From Pseudomonas moraviensis (GTDB lineage Bacteria; Pseudomonadota; Gammaproteobacteria; Pseudomonadales; Pseudomonadaceae), in contig NZ_LT629788.1 of assembly GCF_900105805.1 (NCBI RefSeq), positions 2,790,001 to 2,854,000 of the forward strand: 64,000 bases of DNA, in the 5' to 3' direction. A program made the position numbers and the translations under genes. The notes beneath the pieces are model-generated. The model was not told the DNA's origin. It was given only the letters and a program-made list of their open reading frames with translations, and did no database searches. Shown here one piece after another: positions 25,973-34,318 of this stretch (positions are counted from its first letter, which is position 1; each line of letters begins with the position of its first letter).

Positions 25973-26632
25973 TCAGGCAACCGTCAGCGCAGACACCACC
26001 AGATCGCAGCTGCGCTGGGCGTACGCCGTGAGCACGATGCGGATCTGCGGCAAATCACGGGCGAGCACGGCAGCGAGCAAGCGTTCGAACAGCTCAAGGA
26101 ACTCGCTCATCTCCGCTTTGCGCTGTTCGAGGGCGAGAAAGTAGGCGCGGCTCATCGCCGGCTGGAGGTTCTCGACGGTTTCCTGCAGATACGGATTGTT
26201 GGCAAACGGATAGGCGGCGCGCATCACCGCGAAGCTGTCGTCGACGAAGCTGCGGATATCGCCGCGCTCGTAATTGGCGGTAAGGCGCTGCTGGATCTGC
26301 ACGAACGGCGCCATGTCCGACTGCACTTGCCAGCCGTTGGCCACGGAATTGCCGAGCAGGATGTACAGCTCGCTCATCAGCGTGCACAGGCTCTGCACCT
26401 TGTGCGGCGTCAGCTCGGTAACGTGGGCGCCACGACGTGGCAGGATCGCGATCAGGTGACGGCGCTCAAGGATCAGCAAGGCTTCGCGGACCGAACCGCG
26501 GCTGACGTTGAGCGCCAGTGTGACCTTCTGTTCCTGGATGCGCTCTCCCGGCTTCATTTCGCCACGAATGATGCGTTCGGCGAGGTGGTGAGCGATTTGC
26601 TCGGCGAGGCTGTCCGGCGCCTTGAACGTCAT
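25973..26632 (-). CDS. GntR-family regulator, candidate regulator of xdh
   Basis: 219 residues. N-terminal winged helix of the GntR family (AERIIRGEMKPGERIQEQ, then NVSRGSVREALLILERRHL, about residues 38-60) and a helical FCD-type effector domain. It is divergent from xdhABC, the usual arrangement for a local regulator, so purine-related control is likely but unproven. The TGA ends two bases before the GTG of smc. A paired TGAC-N6-GTCA site in the xdhA promoter is a candidate operator. Confidence 0.88.
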   Translation of the reverse strand: MTFKAPDSLAEQIAHHLAERIIRGEMKPGERIQEQKVTLALNVSRGSVREALLILERRHLIAILPRRGAHVTELTPHKVQSLCTLMSELYILLGNSVANGWQVQSDMAPFVQIQQRLTANYERGDIRSFVDDSFAVMRAAYPFANNPYLQETVENLQPAMSRAYFLALEQRKAEMSEFLELFERLLAAVLARDLPQIRIVLTAYAQRSCDLVVSALTVA

Positions 26633-26805
26633 GGTTGTCCTTCAAACTCTATCGATCTGCACAAGCGGCGCAGTGTAGCGCAAATGCACGGTCATGGCGG
26701 AGTGCCCACTCAGCGGTTTTTGGCACGAATCCCGCAAAAAAGCGCGGTGACCGATGAAGGTCAATACTGAATAGACACGCTGTTGATCGACGAAACGGAT
26801 TTTCC

Positions 26806-26842
26806 TGACCTTTAAGTCAGAAAACCATTGACCGAAAAGTCA
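26806..26842 (+). promoter_or_regulatory. Two TGAC-N6-GTCA palindromes, candidate operator of xdhA
   Basis: TGACCTTTAAGTCA at 26806-26819 and TGACCGAAAAGTCA at 26829-26842 share the form TGAC-N6-GTCA. Their centres are 23 bases apart, about two helical turns. The second overlaps the predicted -35 element, which suits a repressor. They lie 59 bases upstream of the xdhA start and 174 bases from the GntR start. Confidence 0.65.
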
Positions 26843-26855
26843 GACCTGCTAAATT
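26828..26855 (+). promoter_or_regulatory. Sigma-70 promoter of xdhABC
   Basis: -35 TTGACC (26828-26833), 16-base spacer, -10 TAAATT (26850-26855), followed by about 40 bases of leader to the GTG start at 26901. Confidence 0.6.
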
Positions 26856-26900
26856 CGGTCCACGTCGGTTAACAACAATAATGAGTCTGCGAGGCCTTCC

Positions 26901-28355
26901 GTGATCCAGTTTTTACTTAACCAGGAACTCCGTAGCGAGCACGCCCTGGACCCGAATCTGACTGTGCTCAACTACCTGCGCGAACACGTGGGCAAGCCCG
27001 GCACCAAAGAAGGTTGCGCCAGCGGCGACTGCGGCGCCTGCACCGTGGTGGTTGGCGAGTTGCAGACCGATGACACGGGGCGTGAACACATCCGCTATCG
27101 CAGCCTCAATTCGTGCCTGACTTTCGTCTCGTCCTTGCACGGCAAGCAACTGATCAGCGTCGAAGACCTCAAGCACAAAGGCGAACTGCACAGCGTGCAG
27201 AAAGCCATGGTCGAGTGCCACGGTTCACAGTGCGGCTTCTGCACCCCCGGTTTCGTCATGTCGCTTTTCGCCCTGCAAAAGAACAACGATGCCCCGGATC
27301 AGGCCAAGGCCCACGAAGCGCTGGCCGGCAACCTCTGCCGCTGCACCGGCTACCGGCCAATCCTCGCCGCCGCCGAACAATCCTGCTGCGCCAAACCAGC
27401 GGATCAGTTCGACGCCCGTGAAGCCGAAACCATCGCCCGCCTCAAGTCCATCGCGCCGACCGATATCGGAGAACTCAACAGCGGCGACAAGCGTTGCCTG
27501 GTGCCGCTGACCGTCGCTGATCTGGCCGATCTCTATGATGCTTACCCACAAGCCCGGCTGCTCGCTGGCGGCACCGATCTGGCGCTGGAAGTCACCCAGT
27601 TCCACCGCACCCTGCCGGTGATGATCTACGTCGGCAACGTCGCCGAAATGAAGCGCATCGAGACCTTCGCCGACCGCATCGAAATCGGCGCCGCCACTGC
27701 CCTCTCCGACTGCTACGAAGCGTTGAACGCCGAGTACCCGGACTTCGGCGAACTGCTGCACCGCTTCGCCTCGTTGCAGATCCGTAACCAGGGCACCCTC
27801 GGCGGCAACATCGGCAACGCCTCGCCGATTGGTGACTCGCCACCGCTGCTGATTGCCCTCGGCGCGCAGATCGTGCTGTGCAAAGGCGAAACCCGCCGCA
27901 CCCTGAACCTGGAAGATTACTTCATCGACTACCGCGTCACCGCGCGCCAGGAAAGCGAATTCATCGAAAAAATCATCGTCCCGCGCGCCAGCGCCGAGCA
28001 GTTGTTCCGCGCCTATAAAGTGTCGAAGCGTCTGGACGACGATATCTCCGCCGTCTGCGCCGCGTTCAACCTGCGCGTGGAAAACGGGGTGATCGCCGAC
28101 GCCCGCGTGGCCTTCGGCGGCATGGCGGCGATCCCCAAACGGGCCGCGCATTGCGAAGCCGTGCTGCAAGGCGCGCCCTTCACCAACGCGGTGATCGAGC
28201 GTGCCTGCGCCGCGCTGGCCGAAGATTTCACACCGCTCTCGGACTTCCGCGCCAGCAAGGAATATCGCCTGCTCAGCGCGCAGAATCTGCTGCGCAAATA
28301 CTTCATCGAACTGCAAACACCGCACATCGAGACTCGGGTGACCGCTTATGTCTAA
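26901..28355 (+). CDS. xdhA: Xanthine dehydrogenase small subunit (FeS/FAD)
   Basis: 484 residues, GTG start. It has two [2Fe-2S] domains: plant-type GCASGDCGACTVVVGE with a later C (about 40-80), and helical CHGSQCGFCTP with NLCRCTGYRPI (about 104-150). An FAD-binding domain follows from about 190 (LLAGGTDLALEV, TLGGNIGNASPIGD). Electrons pass from the molybdenum centre in XdhB through these clusters to FAD and NAD. The last 8 bases overlap xdhB. Confidence 0.97.
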   Translation: MIQFLLNQELRSEHALDPNLTVLNYLREHVGKPGTKEGCASGDCGACTVVVGELQTDDTGREHIRYRSLNSCLTFVSSLHGKQLISVEDLKHKGELHSVQKAMVECHGSQCGFCTPGFVMSLFALQKNNDAPDQAKAHEALAGNLCRCTGYRPILAAAEQSCCAKPADQFDAREAETIARLKSIAPTDIGELNSGDKRCLVPLTVADLADLYDAYPQARLLAGGTDLALEVTQFHRTLPVMIYVGNVAEMKRIETFADRIEIGAATALSDCYEALNAEYPDFGELLHRFASLQIRNQGTLGGNIGNASPIGDSPPLLIALGAQIVLCKGETRRTLNLEDYFIDYRVTARQESEFIEKIIVPRASAEQLFRAYKVSKRLDDDISAVCAAFNLRVENGVIADARVAFGGMAAIPKRAAHCEAVLQGAPFTNAVIERACAALAEDFTPLSDFRASKEYRLLSAQNLLRKYFIELQTPHIETRVTAYV

Positions 28356-30747
28356 CCATCACGCCGTAGAGAAGACCCAGGCTGAGCTGGCCGAACTGTT
28401 CGCCCAGAACCTGACCACCGGTGTCGGCCGCAGCGTCAAGCACGACAGCGCCGCCAAGCATGTGTCCGGTGAAGCGCAGTACATCGATGATCGCCTGGAA
28501 TTCCCCAACCAGTTGCACCTGTATGCACGCCTGTCGGACCGCGCCCACGCGAAAATCCTCAGCATCGACACGCAGCCGTGCTACGCCTTCGAAGGCGTGC
28601 GCATTGTCATTACCCACGAAGACGTGCCGGGGCTGAAAGACATCGGCCCGCTGATGCCGGGCGATCCGTTGCTGGCGATCGATGATGTGCAGTTCGTCGG
28701 CCAGCCGGTGCTGGCGGTCGCGGCGAAAGACTTGGAAACCGCCCGCAAAGCAGCGATGGCGGCGATCATCGAATACGAAGATCTCGAACCGGTGCTGGAT
28801 GTCGTCGAAGCCCTGCGCAAACGTCACTTCGTGCTCGACAGCCACACCCACCAGCGCGGCGATTCGGCCTCGGCGCTGGCCACCGCAGAGCATCGCATTC
28901 AAGGCACGTTGCACATCGGCGGCCAGGAACATTTCTACCTGGAGACGCAAATCTCCTCAGTCATGCCCACCGAAGACGGCGGCATGATCGTCTATTGCTC
29001 GACGCAGAACCCGACCGAAGTACAGAAACTGGTCGCCGAAGTGCTCGACGTGTCGATGAACAAAATTGTCGTCGACATGCGCCGCATGGGCGGTGGTTTC
29101 GGCGGCAAGGAAACCCAGGCCGCGAGCCCGGCCTGCCTGTGCGCAGTGGTGGCGCACCTCACCGGCCAGCCGACCAAGATGCGCCTGCCGCGTGTCGAAG
29201 ACATGCTGATGACCGGCAAACGTCACCCGTTCTACGTCGAGTACGACGTTGGTTTCGACAGCAGCGGGCGTCTGCACGGGATCAATATGGAGCTGGCCGG
29301 CAACTGCGGCTGCTCGCCGGATCTGTCCGCGTCGATCGTTGACCGGGCGATGTTCCACTCGGACAACTCGTACTACCTCGGCGATGCCACCATCAACGGT
29401 CACCGTTGCAAGACCAACACCGCGTCGAACACTGCTTATCGCGGCTTCGGTGGCCCGCAGGGCATGGTCGCCATCGAGGAAGTGATGGACGCGATTGCCC
29501 GGCACTTGAAGCTGGACCCGCTGGCGGTGCGCAAGGCCAACTACTACGGCAAGACCGAGCGCAACGTCACCCACTACTACCAGACCGTCGAGCACAACAT
29601 GCTCGAAGAGATGACCGCCGAACTGGAAGAAAGCAGCCAGTACGCCGAGCGGCGTGAGGCGATCCGTCGCTACAACGCCAACAGCCCGATCCTGAAGAAA
29701 GGCCTGGCGCTGACCCCGGTGAAATTCGGGATTTCCTTCACGGCGAGTTTCCTCAATCAGGCCGGTGCGCTGATCCACATTTACACCGACGGCAGCATCC
29801 ACCTGAATCATGGCGGCACGGAAATGGGCCAGGGCCTGAACACCAAAGTCGCCCAGGTCGTGGCGGAAGTGTTCCAGGTGGAAATCGACCGTGTGCAGAT
29901 CACCGCGACCAACACCGACAAGGTGCCGAACACTTCGCCGACCGCTGCCTCCAGCGGCGCCGACCTGAACGGCAAAGCTGCGCAGAACGCAGCGCAGACC
30001 ATCAAGCAACGCTTGATCGAGTTCGCCGCGCGGCACTACAAGGTCAGCGAAGAAGACGTCGAATTCCGCAACGGCCACGTGCGTGTGCGCGAGCAGATCC
30101 TGACGTTCGAAGCGCTGATCCAGCAGGCGTATTTCAATCAGGTCTCGCTGTCGAGCACCGGGTTCTACAAGACCCCGAAAATCTATTACGACCGCAGTCA
30201 GGCCCGTGGCCGTCCCTTCTACTACTTCGCTTTCGGCGCAGCCTGCTGCGAAGTGATCGTCGACACCCTGACCGGCGAATACAAGATGCTGCGCACCGAC
30301 ATCCTGCATGACGTCGGCGCCTCGCTGAACCCGTCGATCGATATCGGTCAGGTCGAGGGTGGCTTCATTCAAGGCATGGGCTGGCTGACCATGGAAGAGC
30401 TGGTCTGGAACAACAAGGGCAAGCTGATGACCAACGGCCCGGCCAGCTACAAGATCCCGGCCGTGGCGGACATGCCGCTCGATCTGCGGGTGAAACTGGT
30501 GGAAAACCGCAAGAACCCGGAAGACACGGTGTTCCATTCCAAGGCTGTCGGTGAACCGCCGTTCATGCTCGGCATCGCCGCGTGGTGCGCGATCAAGGAT
30601 GCGGTGGCGAGCCTCGGTGATTATCAGCATCAGCCGAAAATCGACGCACCGGCCACGCCGGAGCGGGTGTTGTGGGGGTGTGAGCAGATGCGTCAGTTGA
30701 AGGCGGTAAAGGCTGTAGAAGCCGAGACCGAGCTGGCTCCGCTCTAG
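28348..30747 (+). CDS. xdhB: Xanthine dehydrogenase large subunit (molybdenum)
   Basis: 799 residues. Molybdopterin-binding motifs are visible: GGGFGGKETQ (about 250), the substrate region TAYRGFGGPQG (about 365), GGTEMGQG (about 490) and the catalytic Glu in KAVGEPPFML near 735. It hydroxylates hypoxanthine and xanthine to urate. ATG overlaps the end of xdhA (ATGTCTAA). A REPIN separates it from xdhC. Confidence 0.97.
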   Translation: MSNHHAVEKTQAELAELFAQNLTTGVGRSVKHDSAAKHVSGEAQYIDDRLEFPNQLHLYARLSDRAHAKILSIDTQPCYAFEGVRIVITHEDVPGLKDIGPLMPGDPLLAIDDVQFVGQPVLAVAAKDLETARKAAMAAIIEYEDLEPVLDVVEALRKRHFVLDSHTHQRGDSASALATAEHRIQGTLHIGGQEHFYLETQISSVMPTEDGGMIVYCSTQNPTEVQKLVAEVLDVSMNKIVVDMRRMGGGFGGKETQAASPACLCAVVAHLTGQPTKMRLPRVEDMLMTGKRHPFYVEYDVGFDSSGRLHGINMELAGNCGCSPDLSASIVDRAMFHSDNSYYLGDATINGHRCKTNTASNTAYRGFGGPQGMVAIEEVMDAIARHLKLDPLAVRKANYYGKTERNVTHYYQTVEHNMLEEMTAELEESSQYAERREAIRRYNANSPILKKGLALTPVKFGISFTASFLNQAGALIHIYTDGSIHLNHGGTEMGQGLNTKVAQVVAEVFQVEIDRVQITATNTDKVPNTSPTAASSGADLNGKAAQNAAQTIKQRLIEFAARHYKVSEEDVEFRNGHVRVREQILTFEALIQQAYFNQVSLSSTGFYKTPKIYYDRSQARGRPFYYFAFGAACCEVIVDTLTGEYKMLRTDILHDVGASLNPSIDIGQVEGGFIQGMGWLTMEELVWNNKGKLMTNGPASYKIPAVADMPLDLRVKLVENRKNPEDTVFHSKAVGEPPFMLGIAAWCAIKDAVASLGDYQHQPKIDAPATPERVLWGCEQMRQLKAVKAVEAETELAPL

Positions 30748-30755
30748 GACCGAGG

Positions 30756-30833
30756 CGCGGCCATTCGCGAGCAGGCGCGCTCCCACAGGGATATGCATTG
30801 CCATTGTGGGAGCGAGCCTGCTCGCGAAGAGGC
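30756..30833. repeat. REPIN, GAGCGAGCCTGCTCGCGAA type, inside the xdh operon
   Basis: ATTCGCGAGCAGGCGCGCTC and its inverse GTGGGAGCGAGCCTGCTCGC, about 20 bases apart. One arm carries a substitution (GCGCGC for GCTCGC). It lies 9 bases after the xdhB stop and about 30 bases before xdhC. Confidence 0.9.
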
Positions 30834-30864
30834 CGGCATAGACAACGAAGATGTCGAGGTGAAC

Positions 30865-31722
30865 ATGTACAACTGGATCGACGCCCTCGCCGACCTGCAG
30901 AACCAGGGCGAGCCCTGTGTGCTGGTGACGATCATCGAAGAACTCGGCTCGACGCCACGCAACGCCGGCTCGAAAATGGTCGTCAGCGCCGACCGCCTGT
31001 TCGACACCATCGGTGGCGGGCATCTGGAATTCAAAGCCCTGCAGATCGCCCGCGAGATGCTCGCCAGCGGCAAGCAGGACACGCATCTGGAGCGCTTCAG
31101 CCTTGGCGCCAGCCTCGGCCAGTGCTGCGGCGGCGCCACCGTGTTGCTGTTCGAACCGATGGGCCAGGTGCAGGCGCAGATTGCCGTGTTCGGCGCCGGC
31201 CACGTCGGCCGCGCCCTCGTGCCGCTGCTCGCCAGCCTGCCCTGCCGGGTGCGCTGGATTGACTCGCGCAAGGCCGAGTTCCCCGAACACATCCCCCACG
31301 GCGTGCGTAAAATCGTCAGCGAAGAGCCGGTGGATGAAATCGATGACCTGCCTGCCGGCAGCTATTGCATCGTCATGACCCACAACCATCAGCTCGATCT
31401 GGAGCTGACCGCGGCGATTCTCAAGCGCAACGATTTCACCTGGTTCGGCCTGATCGGTTCGAAAACCAAGCGCGCCAAATTCGAACACCGCCTGCGTGAT
31501 CGTGGTTTCGACCCGAGCGTCGTGCAGCGCATGCGTTGCCCGATGGGCATCGGCGAAGTCAAAGGCAAACTGCCTGTGGAAATCGCCATCTCCATCGCCG
31601 GCGAAATCATCGCCACCTACAACGCCAGTTTCGGCCAGCACAGTGCCCGCGCCGAACCGATTGCCCGACTGCTGCCCGCCTCGCGCCGCAGTCAGGCGGC
31701 CAAACTCAAAGCCTCAAACTGA
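30865..31722 (+). CDS. xdhC: Xanthine dehydrogenase accessory protein XdhC
   Basis: 285 residues from the ATG at 30865 (GAGGTGA just upstream; the frame opens at 30793 inside the REPIN). The N-terminal XdhC domain has STPRNAGSKMVV and TIGGGHLEF; the C-terminal Rossmann-like domain has VFGAGHVGRALVPLL (about 112-126). XdhC binds the molybdenum cofactor, promotes its sulfuration and inserts it into XdhB. It ends 13 bases before guaD. Confidence 0.95.
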   Translation: MYNWIDALADLQNQGEPCVLVTIIEELGSTPRNAGSKMVVSADRLFDTIGGGHLEFKALQIAREMLASGKQDTHLERFSLGASLGQCCGGATVLLFEPMGQVQAQIAVFGAGHVGRALVPLLASLPCRVRWIDSRKAEFPEHIPHGVRKIVSEEPVDEIDDLPAGSYCIVMTHNHQLDLELTAAILKRNDFTWFGLIGSKTKRAKFEHRLRDRGFDPSVVQRMRCPMGIGEVKGKLPVEIAISIAGEIIATYNASFGQHSARAEPIARLLPASRRSQAAKLKASN

Positions 31723-31735
31723 TTAGAGAACCCTC

Positions 31736-33040
31736 ATGCCTCTGACTCGCAAAGCCTACCGCGCCGCCATCCTGCACAGCATTGCCGACCCTGCCGAGGT
31801 CGGCATCGAAGCCTCCTATGAATATTTCGAGGATGGCCTGCTGGTGGTCGATGACGGCAAGATCAGCGCCGTCGGCCACGCCAGCGAACTGCTGCCAACC
31901 CTGCCGGCGGATATCGAGATCAACCATTATCAGGATGCGCTGATTACACCGGGCTTCATCGATACGCACATCCATCTGCCGCAAACCGGCATGGTCGGCG
32001 CCTACGGCGAGCAATTGCTCGATTGGCTGAATACCTACACCTTTCCCTGCGAAAGCCAGTTTGGCGACAAGGCCCACGCCGACGAAGTCGCCGACATCTT
32101 CATCAAGGAACTGCTGCGCAACGGAACCACCACGGCGCTGGTGTTCGGCAGCGTGCATCCGCAATCGGTGAATTCGTTTTTCGAGGCCGCCGAGAAGCTT
32201 GACCTGCGCATGATCGCCGGCAAGGTCATGATGGACCGCAATGCCCCGGACTATCTGGTCGACACCGCCGAATCCAGCTACGTCGAGAGCAAGGCGCTGA
32301 TCGAGCGCTGGCATGGCAAGGGTCGTTTGCATTACGCAGTGACGCCGCGCTTCGCCCCCACCAGCACCCCGGAACAACTGGCCCTCGCCGGGCAACTGCT
32401 GACGGAGTATCCGGATCTGTACATGCAGACCCACATCAGCGAAAACCTCAAGGAAATCGAATGGGTCAAGGAGCTGTTCCCGGAGCGCAAGGGCTACCTC
32501 GACGTCTACGATCACTACCAACTGCTCGGCGAGCGCTCGGTGTTCGCTCATGGCGTGCACCTGTGTGACGACGAATGCGCGCGACTGGCGGAAACCGGCT
32601 CGGCGATCTCGTTCTGCCCGACCTCGAACCTGTTCCTCGGCAGCGGCCTGTTCAACCTGCCGATGGCCGAAAAGCACAAGCTCAATGTCGGCTTAGGCAC
32701 CGACGTCGGCGGCGGCACCAGTTTCTCGCTGTTGCAAACCCTCAACGAAGCCTACAAGGTGATGCAACTGCAGGGCGCACGGTTGAGTCCGTTCAAGTCG
32801 CTGTATCTGGCGACCCTGGGTGGCGCGCGGGCGCTGCGTCTGGAAGACAGGATTGGCAATCTGCGGCCGGGCTCGGATGCCGACTTCCTGGTGCTGGATT
32901 ACAACGCCACGCCGCTGCTCAGCTATCGCTTGAAGCAGTCCAAGAACATTGCCGAGACGTTGTTCGTGTTGATGACGCTGGGGGATGACCGCACGGTTGC
33001 GCAGACGTATGCGGCGGGGGCGTTGGTGCATCAGCGCTGA
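31736..33040 (+). CDS. guaD: Guanine deaminase
   Basis: 434 residues of the amidohydrolase fold. Zinc ligand motifs: GFIDTHIHLPQ (about 76-86), THISEN, HGVHL and the Asp in GLGTDVGGGTSF near 320. It converts guanine to xanthine, the substrate of XdhAB, so the four genes form a guanine-to-urate pathway. GAGAACC precedes the start and a strong terminator follows. Confidence 0.96.
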   Translation: MPLTRKAYRAAILHSIADPAEVGIEASYEYFEDGLLVVDDGKISAVGHASELLPTLPADIEINHYQDALITPGFIDTHIHLPQTGMVGAYGEQLLDWLNTYTFPCESQFGDKAHADEVADIFIKELLRNGTTTALVFGSVHPQSVNSFFEAAEKLDLRMIAGKVMMDRNAPDYLVDTAESSYVESKALIERWHGKGRLHYAVTPRFAPTSTPEQLALAGQLLTEYPDLYMQTHISENLKEIEWVKELFPERKGYLDVYDHYQLLGERSVFAHGVHLCDDECARLAETGSAISFCPTSNLFLGSGLFNLPMAEKHKLNVGLGTDVGGGTSFSLLQTLNEAYKVMQLQGARLSPFKSLYLATLGGARALRLEDRIGNLRPGSDADFLVLDYNATPLLSYRLKQSKNIAETLFVLMTLGDDRTVAQTYAAGALVHQR

Positions 33041-33055
33041 GTTTTTTCAAAGCAT

Positions 33056-33093
33056 AAAAAATCCCCCAGTGGTGGACGCCCCGGGGGATTTTT
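33056..33093 (+). terminator. Intrinsic terminator of the xdh-guaD operon
   Basis: AAAAATCCCCC (33057-33067) and GGGGGATTTTT (33083-33093), eleven pairs with a 15-base loop and T-run. Works in either direction. Confidence 0.85.
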
Positions 33094-33109
33094 GTTGGCG
33101 GTCAGATTG

Positions 33110-33179
33110 TCTTCGCGAGCGGGCTCGCTCCTACCTTTGAAATGCATTCCCCTGTGGGAGCGAGCCTGCTCGCGAAAGC
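33110..33179. repeat. REPIN, GAGCGAGCCTGCTCGCGAA type
   Basis: CTTCGCGAGCGGGCTCGCTC (one substitution) and its inverse GGGAGCGAGCCTGCTCGCGA, about 22 bases apart, between the convergent guaD and GntR genes. Confidence 0.88.
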
Positions 33180-33196
33180 CGCGACTCGGTTTCAGA

Positions 33197-33961
33197 TCAG
33201 AGCTTGGCGCTCGAGCGCCCCGGCTTCTTGGTCTGCAACAAATGCGAGAACACCGCATGCAGGTCATCCGACGCACCTTCCTCGTCGAGATTGAGCTTGC
33301 TGTCGATGTGATCCATGTGATGCATCATCAGGTTCACCGCCAACTCGCCGTCGCGCTTCTCGATCGCGTCGATCAGTTGAGTGTGTTCGTCGTACGAGCA
33401 GTGCGAACGGTTGCCGCTTTCATACTGGGCAATGATCAGCGAAGTCTGCGAAACCAGGCTGCGCTGGAAACTGATCAACGGTGCGTTCATCGCCGCTTCC
33501 GCCAGTTTCAGGTGGAATTCGCCGGACAGACGAATACCGGCGCCGCGATCGCCACGGGAGAAACTGTCGCGTTCGTCATTGACCATCTGCCGCAGTTCGG
33601 CGATCTGCTCGGCGGTGGCGTGTTGCACGGCCAATTCGGTAATGGCGCGTTCGACCAGACGCCGGGCGAGGAAAACCTGACGCGCCTCTTCAACGCTCGG
33701 GCTGGCGACCACCGCGCCACGGTTCGGCCGCAACAGCACCACGCCTTCATGGGCCAGACGCGACAGCGCGCGGCGAATGATGGTGCGGCTGACCCCGAAG
33801 ATTTCCCCCAGCGCTTCTTCGCTCAATTTCGTGCCGGGCGCCAGACGCTGTTCGAGGATGGCCTCGAAGATATGCGCGTAGACAATATCGTCCTGGGTCC
33901 CGCTGCGGCCGGCTTTGCCTGCTCGCGGTTGTTTCTTGAGGGGTTGCAACTGTTCGTTCAT
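33197..33961 (-). CDS. GntR/FCD-family transcriptional regulator
   Basis: 254 residues from the ATG at 33961; the longer frame to 34117 has no support. The N-terminal winged helix (KLSEEALGEIFGVSRTIIRR, about 46-65) is followed by an FCD effector domain with Asp/His metal-site residues (EFHLKLAEAA, MMHHMDHIDSKL). It lies between guaD (convergent) and the BenE-type transporter (divergent). In other Pseudomonas a similar regulator sits beside purine genes, so it may control guaD/xdh or the transporter; the ligand is unknown. Confidence 0.88.
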   Translation of the reverse strand: MNEQLQPLKKQPRAGKAGRSGTQDDIVYAHIFEAILEQRLAPGTKLSEEALGEIFGVSRTIIRRALSRLAHEGVVLLRPNRGAVVASPSVEEARQVFLARRLVERAITELAVQHATAEQIAELRQMVNDERDSFSRGDRGAGIRLSGEFHLKLAEAAMNAPLISFQRSLVSQTSLIIAQYESGNRSHCSYDEHTQLIDAIEKRDGELAVNLMMHHMDHIDSKLNLDEEGASDDLHAVFSHLLQTKKPGRSSAKL

Positions 33962-34173
33962 GGGCACTCGAGTCGGGAAAACTGCGGCGAATAGACCGTG
34001 ACTGTAATACGGCACAGTAGGTCGCTGGCAAGTATCGCGTAAAAAACAGCGCGATTGTACACAATGAATGGTGGCAACACGACTGTACGGCTGTTTGCGA
34101 CTTCGGCTGTATTGCAACGGCAGGTTACGTTTGAGTTTAGGCTTGATCGCAGAATCCGCCTTCTACGCACTAT

Positions 34174-34271
34174 CCCCTGTAGGAGTGAGCCTGCTCGCGA
34201 TGGCGGTGTGTCATTCAGCGATAATTCGACTGACACACCGCCATCGCGAGCAGGCTCACTCCTACAGGGGG
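34174..34271. repeat. REPIN, GAGTGAGCCTGCTCGCGAT type
   Basis: CCTGTAGGAGTGAGCCTGCT and its inverse, with a 50-base spacer that is itself partly palindromic (TGGCGGTGTGTCA with TGACACACCGCCA). It occupies the promoter side of the transporter gene, ending 47 bases before its ATG. The rest of 33962-34173 is AT-richer and must hold the GntR promoter; I see no further gene. Confidence 0.9.
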
Positions 34272-34318
34272 ATTGCGTCGAAGGGGACATCTCCATTGTT
34301 ATAAGGAACACCGCCGTC

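Noticed and set aside
28957..31641. Long open frame on the minus strand (894 codons), with similar ones opposite ligA, ccoI, rlmL and the cyclase gene
   Set aside because: They lie opposite well-supported genes, have the skewed composition of antisense frames in GC-rich DNA and contain no recognisable domains.
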